Shown here: one piece after another, positions 24,259-31,006 of the stretch
Layout of the letters: each line of letters starts with the position of its first letter
Position numbering within the stretch: position 1 is the stretch's first letter
Source of the DNA: JBBDSH01 sp040905045
GTDB taxonomy: Bacteria > Pseudomonadota > Gammaproteobacteria > Eutrophobiales > Eutrophobiaceae
Direction of reading: 5' to 3'
NCBI GenBank assembly: GCA_040905045.1
Contig: JBBDSH010000048.1
Span: 1-36,999 of the forward strand
DNA: 36,999 nucleotides
Notes under the pieces: generated by a model
The model's database searches: none
Told to the model about the DNA's origin: nothing
The model's input: only the letters and a program-made list of their open reading frames with translations
Position numbers and translations under genes: made by a program

Positions 24259-25949
24259 GATGATTGTTCTCCCAGCGCTTGCTTGAAGGCTTGCAGGACT
24301 TCGTCGGGTTGTATCCCGCGCCAGCGGGCGGTGATGTGGCGATCTGGACGGACAAGGTAAAACGTGCCGTCGTCCGCGCCGTAGAAGTCGAAGATCCGTT
24401 CTTCCCGATCCTGTAATACTGTCAAATCATCTCTGTTTAGTTGAACCGTACTGATTATGATCGGCGTGAAGGGTTCGCTGTCTGTGTCGAGTTTGCTGAA
24501 CAAATCGTCAAGATCGTCGGGCAGGGCCCCGGATTTGTTGAAATACAATCCCGAGAAGCCGTGGCCGAGATGATCGAGCAGATAATCATCTTCACCGATG
24601 CGGCGGTTGACCAGGGGTGACCCGGCACCGGGCCCGCTATCAAATTCGGCGTTCCGTTCCGGAAACGCAGTCAACGGACTGTCGACATAGGTATACGGTT
24701 GCGACTGGCGCGGGTTGATCAGGGGCCGGGAGAATTGCTGACTGATGGACAGGGACAGCGCCGCTTCGCGCATCAATGCATAACCCCGCGTCGGCGGCGT
24801 CATGAAGCGGGTGCTCTTGGTGGCGTTGTCGAAGATCTCCATGGTGGCACCGCGCCGTTCCGGCGAATAGCTGTCCAACAGGGCATCGGGCGCGTTGCCC
24901 TTCAGGGCGTACGCCAGCTTCCAGCCAATGTTGGCGGCGTCGGCGAACCCGGAATTGAGGCCGCGCACGCCGAAGATGGGAACCAGGTGGGCGGCGTCGC
25001 CGGTGAAGAAAACCCGTTCATGACGGTAATCGTCCAGGGCCAGGGTATAGGCCTTGTACAGGCTCCACCATTCCAGTTCCCAGGGGCCCGGTTCGCCGAT
25101 CATGTCGACGATGGCACCGACGCGTTTGCGGATGTTGTCTTCCTGAAGGGCGGTTTCCTCGTCTTCGCCATCCTGCAGTTGATAATCCACACGCCAGATG
25201 TTGTCCGGCTGCTTGTGCACCAGCACGGTGGAACCGGGATTGGCGGGGGGATCGAAGAAGGCGCGCCGCTCGGTGGGGTAATCGGATTGCATTTGAATAT
25301 CGACGATGACGTACTTGCCTTCGTAAGCATCACCGCGCAGTTTCAGGCCCAGGCTCTTGCGCACCGCGCTGCGGGCGCCGTCGGCGGCGATGACGTACTC
25401 ACTTTCGGTTTTATAGTCACCTTCCGGTGTGTCGATTGTCAGTATTGCACAGTCTTCATGGAGTTCAATGTGTTCCAGACGGCTCTGCCAGCGCAGTTCG
25501 ATCAGGGCTTCTTCCATCGCCTTGTCGATGAGGAATTGCTCAATGAACTGTTGCTGGATGTTGTACATGGGATAGAAGCGTTCGTCCTCGCTGTGCGGCA
25601 TCTCCAGCCGGAAGACCGGTTGCATGCGGTAGTAAGATGTACCGTGGGTCCAGCCCAGAGCCTTGTTCACGAATCGATCCGAGAGTCCCAGTTGCTGCAG
25701 TATCTCGAAACTGTGACGGGCGATACAGATGGCGCGGCTGCCGTCATTGACGCTGTCTTTATCATCAAGGACCACTGAGCGGATGCCGTGGCGGGCCAGC
25801 TCCAGGGCGGCAGTGACGCCCACCGGGCCGGCGCCGACGATGATGACCGGATGACGGATGGTTTCGCCGTCCAGTTCCGGCGGCCGCACGAAGGGATAGT
25901 GTGGATAATCGAAGTACAGCGATGAATTACGACTAGCGGGTCGAGTCAT
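24255..25949 (-). CDS. mhaA: class A flavoprotein aromatic hydroxylase, probable 3-hydroxyphenylacetate 6-hydroxylase
   Basis: A 564-residue FAD monooxygenase of the PHBH/MhpA fold. HPVIIVGAGPVGVTAALELA (residues about 34-53) is the Rossmann GxGxxG. YVIAADGARSAVR is the DG motif, and RVFFTGDAAHLVPIFGVRGLNSGFADAANI is the second FAD motif with GD. The C-terminal thioredoxin-like domain matches MhpA/phenol hydroxylase relatives. Together with the 62-residue partner and hmgA-fahA-maiA next door, the best reading is conversion of 3-hydroxyphenylacetate to homogentisate. The start is ATG 25949; an upstream TTG would add two residues. A resorcinol- or phenylpropionate-type hydroxylase is the alternative. 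Confidence 0.8.
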   Translation of the reverse strand: MTRPASRNSSLYFDYPHYPFVRPPELDGETIRHPVIIVGAGPVGVTAALELARHGIRSVVLDDKDSVNDGSRAICIARHSFEILQQLGLSDRFVNKALGWTHGTSYYRMQPVFRLEMPHSEDERFYPMYNIQQQFIEQFLIDKAMEEALIELRWQSRLEHIELHEDCAILTIDTPEGDYKTESEYVIAADGARSAVRKSLGLKLRGDAYEGKYVIVDIQMQSDYPTERRAFFDPPANPGSTVLVHKQPDNIWRVDYQLQDGEDEETALQEDNIRKRVGAIVDMIGEPGPWELEWWSLYKAYTLALDDYRHERVFFTGDAAHLVPIFGVRGLNSGFADAANIGWKLAYALKGNAPDALLDSYSPERRGATMEIFDNATKSTRFMTPPTRGYALMREAALSLSISQQFSRPLINPRQSQPYTYVDSPLTAFPERNAEFDSGPGAGSPLVNRRIGEDDYLLDHLGHGFSGLYFNKSGALPDDLDDLFSKLDTDSEPFTPIIISTVQLNRDDLTVLQDREERIFDFYGADDGTFYLVRPDRHITARWRGIQPDEVLQAFKQALGEQSS

Positions 25950-25991
25950 TGTCAATCACATTTGTCGAAATGATTTATTGGTTTCAATCGG

Positions 25992-26064
25992 GATCTCGCA
26001 AAGGCGCCAAGAACGCCAAGGAAAGATGATCTGTTTTCTTAGCGCCCTTGGCGGGCTTTGCGAG
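25992..26064. repeat. CGCCAAG-type palindromic repeat
   Basis: Left arm GATCTCGCAAAGGCGCCAAG and following CGCCAAGGAAA; right arm TTTTCTTAGCGCCCTTGG with GGCTTTGCGAGAT. It is the same family as 2303-2383 and lies in front of mhaA. Confidence 0.8.
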
Positions 26065-26104
26065 ATGTCTATGTTTTACTCAATCTTTGGCTAACAACTT
26101 TGGA

Positions 26105-26170
26105 ACTCGCCAAGACGTAAAGGAATAGGGTATTGTTAGATACGGGTTTTCTTGGCGCCTTGGCAAGATC
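26105..26170. repeat. degenerate CGCCAAG-type palindrome
   Basis: ACTCGCCAAGACGTAAAGGA on the left faces TCTTGGCGCCTTGGCAAGAT on the right. Arms are shorter and less matched than in the neighbouring copy at 25992-26064. Confidence 0.6.
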
Positions 26171-26191
26171 AAATGTTCTTGTTTTTGCTCC

Positions 26192-26219
26192 TCACTCCTT
26201 ACCCCTTACGCCTCACTCG
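26192..26219 (-). repeat. GGAGTRA heptamer array at the maiA stop codon
   Basis: On the minus strand, four 7-bp units in register: CGAGTGA (its TGA is the maiA stop), GGCGTAA, GGGGTAA, GGAGTGA. Confidence 0.85.
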
Positions 26220-26860
26220 CCGGGCGCATCGGGCTGGTTTTCCGGCCGGGCTTTGTCGAAGGCGTCCAGTTTCAGACATTCGGCCTCGATGGCGATCAGT
26301 GTGGGATACTCATCCAGCGGGATCTCGAATCGGTGAGCGTTGTAGATCTGCGGGACCAGACAGATATCCGCGATGCTGACATCTTTTCCCAGGCAATAGG
26401 GTCCGGTTGTCGTGCCGGACAGCAATGTTTCCAGGGCCCGAAAGCCTTCCCGAACCCAGTGTTCATACCAGATGTTGCGGCCGTCATCATCAATGTTCAG
26501 TTGGTGTTTCAGGTATTGCAGGACCCGCAGGTTGTTGAGCGGATGAATGTCCGTACAGATGATGGTGGCGAGTTGACGGGCCTTTGCCCGGTCCGCCGGG
26601 GCGGCGGGCAACAGGGGCGGGGACGGCTGTGTTTCGGCCAAGTATTCCAGAATGGCCAGGGATTGCGTCAGTGTCACATTTCCGTCGATTAATGTCGGCA
26701 CCAGTCCCTGGGGATTCAGGGATTTGTATTCGTCCTTGTGTTGTTCGCCGCCATCCTTGACCAGATTGACCGAACGCAGTTCATAGTCGATGCCCAGAAG
26801 ATTCAGGGCGATTCGGATGCGATAGGCGGCGGTGGAACGCCAGTAGCTGTACAGGATCAT
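26213..26860 (-). CDS. maiA: maleylacetoacetate isomerase
   Basis: A 215-residue zeta-class GST-like enzyme that isomerises maleylacetoacetate to fumarylacetoacetate with glutathione (EC 5.2.1.2). The N-terminal active-site segment LYSYWRSTAAYRIRIALNL corresponds to the family's S-S-x-S/A-x-R-V-R motif, with Thr in place of the second Ser. NPQGLVPTLIDG holds the cis-Pro and LTQSLAILEYL the Gln-Ser glutathione contact. ADICLVPQIYNAHRF is the typical C-terminal block. It lies 4 bp after fahA in the hmgA-fahA-maiA operon. Confidence 0.94.
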   Translation of the reverse strand: MILYSYWRSTAAYRIRIALNLLGIDYELRSVNLVKDGGEQHKDEYKSLNPQGLVPTLIDGNVTLTQSLAILEYLAETQPSPPLLPAAPADRAKARQLATIICTDIHPLNNLRVLQYLKHQLNIDDDGRNIWYEHWVREGFRALETLLSGTTTGPYCLGKDVSIADICLVPQIYNAHRFEIPLDEYPTLIAIEAECLKLDAFDKARPENQPDAPGE

Positions 26861-26864
26861 GCCA

Positions 26865-27857
26865 TCATTCGGACGGTGTGTATTTTTTTACCACCTGGTC
26901 GATGCGGCCGAAGATGGAATCACCGCCCTCGTCGAACATCTCAATCTCGATGCGATCGTCGAAACGCATGAACGGCGTCGACGGCTTGCCGTCGGCGATG
27001 GTTTCCAGACAACGCACCTCGGCCAGGCAGCTGGAGCCGTCCTTGCTGCCCTTGTTGGCCACCGTGCCCGAGCCTATCACCGTACCGGCCATGAGGTCGC
27101 GGGTCTTGGCGGCATGGCTGATCAATTGCGTGAAACTGAAGGTCATGTCGACGCCGGCATTGGGCGAGCCGATCTTGTTGCCGTTGAGGATAGAATGCAG
27201 CGGCAGGTGCAGTTTTTCCCCGTCCCAGGCCTCACCCAGTTCGTCCGGCGTCACCGCCACCGGCGTGAACGAGGTCCACGGCTTGGACTGGTAAAAGCCG
27301 AATTGCTTGGCCAGTTCCGCGGGAATGAGATTGCGCAGGGACACGTCGTTGACCAGGGCGATGAGCTTGATGTGCTCGGCGGCCTGTTGCGGTTTGATGC
27401 CGGCGGGCACATCGTCGGTAATCACCACCACTTCCGATTCAAAGTCGATGCCCCAGTCCTCCGATTCCGCAAGGATGTCGTCGCGGGGACCGATGAAGGC
27501 ATCCGAGGCGCCCATGTACATGAGCGGATCGGTCCAGAAGGAGTCCGGCAGTTCCGCGCCGCGCGCCTTGCGCACCAGTTCCACGTGGGTGACGTAGGCG
27601 CTGCCGTCGGCCCAGTGATAGGACCGGGGCAGGGGGGCGTCCACCGCGGCGGGATCGAAATTGAAGGCGCCGGACAGGCTGCCTGCTTCCAGATCCTGAT
27701 AAAGTTCCTGCAGGACGGGTTCCACCTCGCGCCAGTTGTCCAGTGCCCCCTGCAGGGTCTGCGGCAGTTCGGGTGGGACTGTCGCCGCGCGTTTCAGATC
27801 GCGGGAGACCACTACCAGTTTGCCGTCGCGGCCGTTTTTCAGTGATGCCAGTTTCAT
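26865..27857 (-). CDS. fahA: fumarylacetoacetate hydrolase
   Basis: A 330-residue enzyme that splits fumarylacetoacetate into fumarate and acetoacetate (EC 3.7.1.2). The metal site is visible in DWGIDFESEVVVITDDVPAG (Glu/Asp ligands), followed by KLIALVNDVSLRNLIP. GDLMAGTVIGSGTVANKG-type sequence (here TRDLMAGTVIGSGTVANKGS) is the C-terminal signature. The ATG at 27857 (MKLASLKNGRDG) is the usual N-terminus. A longer frame continues to 28211 but overlaps hmgA and is not real. Five bases separate it from hmgA. Confidence 0.94.
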   Translation of the reverse strand: MKLASLKNGRDGKLVVVSRDLKRAATVPPELPQTLQGALDNWREVEPVLQELYQDLEAGSLSGAFNFDPAAVDAPLPRSYHWADGSAYVTHVELVRKARGAELPDSFWTDPLMYMGASDAFIGPRDDILAESEDWGIDFESEVVVITDDVPAGIKPQQAAEHIKLIALVNDVSLRNLIPAELAKQFGFYQSKPWTSFTPVAVTPDELGEAWDGEKLHLPLHSILNGNKIGSPNAGVDMTFSFTQLISHAAKTRDLMAGTVIGSGTVANKGSKDGSSCLAEVRCLETIADGKPSTPFMRFDDRIEIEMFDEGGDSIFGRIDQVVKKYTPSE

Positions 27858-27862
27858 GTCGG

Positions 27863-29167
27863 TTATTGCTTGCCTGTAAAGTATTTTTGTATGCCCTGCC
27901 AGCAGTCCTGATAGTCCTCCTGCCGTGCCGGTGTTTCCATGGCGAACTGCGTCGGCGCGATAACGTAGCGGGATTCGAACATGAAGGCCAGTGTATCGCG
28001 ATAGCGTTCCGGTTTCAGTTCCGCGTTGCTGGCCTTTTCGAACACGGCCGCATCCGGGCCATGGGGCGACATGGAATTGTGCAGGCTGGCGCCGCCGGGG
28101 ACGAAGCCTTCCTCGCGGGCGTCGTAGACGCCGTGAATCAGGCCCATGAATTCGCTCATGATATTGCGGTGATACCAGGGCGGCCGGAAGGTATCCTCCG
28201 CCACCATCCAACGGGGCGGGAAGATAACGAAATCCATGTTGGCCGTGCCGGGCGTGTCCGATTTGGATGTCAGTACCGTGTAAATGGACGGATCAGGGTG
28301 ATCGAAGCTGATGCTGCCGATGACGTTGAAACGCGCGAGATCGTATTTATAAGGTCCGGAGGTGCCGACCCAGGCGACTACGTCCAGGGGCGAATGATCC
28401 AGATCGACAGCGTAAAACCGGCCCTGGAATTTGCACAGCATCTGGAACTCGCCCTCACGATCGTCGTAGGCGGCCACGGGATAGAGAAAATCCCGATCAT
28501 TGGCAAAGCCGTTGGCACCCACCGGGCCCCGCTCGGGCAGTTCCAGCATGGCGCCGTAATTTTCGCAAATGTAACCGCGTGCGGACTCTTCCGGCAGTTC
28601 GACGCGGAATTTCATGCCGCGGGGGATGACACATATTTCGCCGGGTGAAACCATGAGTTGTCCGCACTCGGTGTGCATCATCAGGGCCCCGGATTGCGGC
28701 ACGATGAGCAGTTCGCCGTCGGCGTTGTAGAAAAAGCGGTTCTGCATGGAGCGGTTGGCCAGATAGACATGGATCCCGATGCCGGTCTGCATGCGGGCGT
28801 CGCCGTTGGCGGCGAAGGTGACCAAGCCGTCGATGAAGTCGGTGGGCTTTTTTGGTATATCAAGCGGGTCCCAGCGCAGTTGTTCCGGCGGCGCCGGTAT
28901 TTCCGTGATCGGCGCGGTGCGGACCAGACCGTGATCCACGGGACGGTAACGGCCCTGGGCCACGGACGGCCGGATGCGGTAGTACCAGTTGCGCCGGTTG
29001 TGTTCGCGCGGGGCGGTGAAGGCGGTGCTGCTGAATTGTTCCGCGTACAGTCCGTAATTGACTTTCTGCGGACTGAAGCGGCCCGCCGGCAGGGCGCCTT
29101 CCAGAGCTTCGGTTTCGTGTTCGTTGCCGAAGCCGGTGAGGTATTGGAGATCGTTGCTTGTTGTCAT
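27863..29167 (-). CDS. hmgA: homogentisate 1,2-dioxygenase
   Basis: A 434-residue Fe(II) cupin dioxygenase that opens homogentisate to maleylacetoacetate (EC 1.13.11.5). It starts LQYLTGFGNEHETEALEGALP as is standard. Iron ligands lie in PPWYHRNIMSEFMGLIHG (His, Glu) and SLHNSMSPHGPDA (His). The start at 29167 has AGGA nine bases upstream and matches the family N-terminus. It is first in hmgA-fahA-maiA. The 230 bp before it hold a CGCCAAG-type repeat and no obvious operator. Confidence 0.96.
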   Translation of the reverse strand: MTTSNDLQYLTGFGNEHETEALEGALPAGRFSPQKVNYGLYAEQFSSTAFTAPREHNRRNWYYRIRPSVAQGRYRPVDHGLVRTAPITEIPAPPEQLRWDPLDIPKKPTDFIDGLVTFAANGDARMQTGIGIHVYLANRSMQNRFFYNADGELLIVPQSGALMMHTECGQLMVSPGEICVIPRGMKFRVELPEESARGYICENYGAMLELPERGPVGANGFANDRDFLYPVAAYDDREGEFQMLCKFQGRFYAVDLDHSPLDVVAWVGTSGPYKYDLARFNVIGSISFDHPDPSIYTVLTSKSDTPGTANMDFVIFPPRWMVAEDTFRPPWYHRNIMSEFMGLIHGVYDAREEGFVPGGASLHNSMSPHGPDAAVFEKASNAELKPERYRDTLAFMFESRYVIAPTQFAMETPARQEDYQDCWQGIQKYFTGKQ

Positions 29168-29230
29168 TACTGAGATTCCTGATTTTTGTCTCATCGGCAA
29201 ATTTTGTGGATATCGGAAGGGTTCATAGTG

Positions 29231-29355
29231 AATCTCGCCAAGCCTGCCCCGGACTTGTTCCGGGGATCGCCAAGCCCGCAAAGGATTTATGGACTTTCAC
29301 CTCTTTGCGAATTTTGCGTTCCTGGATCGGGGTCCAGGACAGGGCTTGGCGAGCA
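29231..29355. repeat. CGCCAAG-type repeat with a second palindrome inserted
   Basis: Outer ends AATCTCGCCAAGCC and GGGCTTGGCGAG pair. Within the left arm is CCCCGGACTTGTTCCGGGG, and near the right arm CCTGGATCGGGGTCCAGG, each a palindrome of its own. The middle retains CGCAAAG and CTTTGCG. It looks like one repeat nested in another, between the divergent hmgA leader and the convergent end of paaK. Confidence 0.7.
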
Positions 29356-29396
29356 GGATAACGCCAACAGGTATTTTTGAAATGCAAAATTTTCAC

Positions 29397-30707
29397 CTAA
29401 TCGTTATTGCGTTTGTCGATGACCCGTTTTGCCTTGCCTTCGGAACGGGGCAAGCTGCCGGGCGGGGCGATCTCGACCTCCGCCGAAATGCCGATATGCA
29501 TTTTGATCCTTTCACTCAGTTGCCGGCTCCATTTCTCTGTTTTTCCTTCCGGGCTGATCGCGGAAACGTATTCCACGGAGATAGTAACCTGATCCAGATG
29601 CCCCCGCTTGCTGAGTTCGATCTGGTAGTGGGGCGCCAGTTCGGGAACGGACAGGATCTGTTCCTCGATCTGGGTGGGGTAGACATTGACGCCGCGGATG
29701 ATGAGCATGTCGTCAGTGCGGCCGGTGATCTTGTCCATGCGGCGCATGGTCCGGGCCGTGCCGGGCAGCAGGCGGGTCAGGTCGCGGGTGCGGTAACGGA
29801 TCACGGGCATGGCTTCCTTGGTCAGGCTGGTGAAAACCAGTTCGCCTTCCTCGCCGTCCGGCAGTGGGTTGCCGGTATCGGGGTCGATGATCTCCGGATA
29901 GAAATGATCCTCCCAGATGGTGGGGCCGTCCTTGGTTTCCACGCATTCCTGGGCGACGCCAGGTCCCATTACCTCAGACAGGCCGTAAATATCCACGGCA
30001 TGGATGCCCAGGCGATCCTCGATCTCCCCGCGCATGGCCTCGGTCCAGGGCTCGGCACCGAACAGGCCCACGCGTAATGACAGCTCGTCCCGTGTCAGAC
30101 CCTGGCGTTCCATTTCGTCGGCCAGGTTCAGCATGTAGGAGGGGGTGACCATAATTATGTCGGGACGGAAGTCCCGAATCAGCTGTACCTGCTTCTGGGT
30201 CTGGCCGCCGGACATGGGAATAACCGTGCAGCCCAACTTCTCGGCGCCATAGTGGGCGCCGAGTCCGCCGGTAAACAGGCCGTAGCCGTAGGCGACGTGG
30301 ACCTTGTCGCCGGCGTGTCCGCCGGCGGCGACGATGGATCGGGCCACCACGTGAGACCAGACATCAATATCGTTTTGTGTATAACCGACGACGGTGGGCT
30401 TGCCGGTGGTACCGCTGGAGGCGTGAATGCGCACTACCTGTTCCATGGGTACGGCGAACAGGCCGAAGGGATAGTTCTCACGCAGATCGTCCTTGGTGGT
30501 GAACGGGAATTTGCTCAGGTCTTCCAGGGATTGCAGGTCATCGGGATGAACGCCGTGGTCGTCAAATTTCTTTTTATAAACGGGTGAGTTGTCCCAGGCG
30601 TGCCGCAGGCTCTGTTTCATTCTCTGCAACTGGAGGCTGCGCAGGTCGTCGATGCCGGCATGTTCGATATCGTCGTAAAAGCTGCCGGCGTCATGTATCA
30701 CGCCCAT
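29397..30707 (-). CDS. paaK: phenylacetate-CoA ligase
   Basis: A 436-residue adenylate-forming enzyme (EC 6.2.1.30) that activates phenylacetate with ATP and CoA. The P-loop-like RIHASSGTTGKPTVVGYT and YGLSEVMGPGVAQEC are diagnostic, followed by the hinge GRTDDMLIIRGVNVYPTQIE. The start MGVIHDAGSF at 30707 has GGGGGAAAC directly upstream. The frame extends through the N run to 30878, but that is fill-in. It is divergent from paaZ across the gap. No thioesterase or other paa gene follows on this strand. Confidence 0.95.
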   Translation of the reverse strand: MGVIHDAGSFYDDIEHAGIDDLRSLQLQRMKQSLRHAWDNSPVYKKKFDDHGVHPDDLQSLEDLSKFPFTTKDDLRENYPFGLFAVPMEQVVRIHASSGTTGKPTVVGYTQNDIDVWSHVVARSIVAAGGHAGDKVHVAYGYGLFTGGLGAHYGAEKLGCTVIPMSGGQTQKQVQLIRDFRPDIIMVTPSYMLNLADEMERQGLTRDELSLRVGLFGAEPWTEAMRGEIEDRLGIHAVDIYGLSEVMGPGVAQECVETKDGPTIWEDHFYPEIIDPDTGNPLPDGEEGELVFTSLTKEAMPVIRYRTRDLTRLLPGTARTMRRMDKITGRTDDMLIIRGVNVYPTQIEEQILSVPELAPHYQIELSKRGHLDQVTISVEYVSAISPEGKTEKWSRQLSERIKMHIGISAEVEIAPPGSLPRSEGKAKRVIDKRNND

Positions 30708-30763
30708 GTTTCCCCCGTCAGGTAATATGATGGTAGATGGATATATTAAGCAGGTTATAAGTA

Positions 30764-30863
30764 NNNNNNNNNNNNNNNNNNNNNNNNNNNNNNNNNNNNN
30801 NNNNNNNNNNNNNNNNNNNNNNNNNNNNNNNNNNNNNNNNNNNNNNNNNNNNNNNNNNNNNNN
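30764..30863. other. assembly gap of 100 N
   Basis: Unknown length. It separates paaK from the paaZ promoter. Its right edge holds a short minus-strand start (ATGAAACTGGAAGTA, 30878-30864), so a gene between paaK and paaZ could be hidden here. Confidence 0.95.
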
Positions 30864-30927
30864 TACTTCCAGTTTCATTAATAACAGTTTCCGAGACTAT
30901 ACGGCAGAATTAATATAATACACAAAA

Positions 30928-30955
30928 TTGACTTATATCAATAATTTTGTATCAT
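30928..30955 (+). promoter_or_regulatory. paaZ promoter with overlapping inverted-repeat operator
   Basis: TTGACT (-35), 16-bp spacer, TATCAT (-10), each one mismatch from the sigma-70 consensus, 52 bp before the paaZ start. A palindrome TTGA-N6-TCAA overlaps the -35 and spacer. Its layout and sequence closely resemble those of 36967-36994. TTTGTATCA (30946-30954) is a further shared motif. Confidence 0.7.
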
Positions 30956-31006
30956 TTCTTTCGATTCCCGGCCCGCAATCCATTTCTCTATCCGGTTGAA
31001 AAGTCA

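Noticed and set aside
24699..25778. Long plus-strand frame opposite mhaA (also 1367-2122, 2355-3212, 8414-9256, 34824-36404 minus)
   Set aside because: Antisense shadows of well-supported genes; GC-rich codon bias opens them, and none shows a recognisable domain.
27858..28211. N-terminal extension of fahA
   Set aside because: Overlaps hmgA in another frame and has no similarity; the family start is at 27857.
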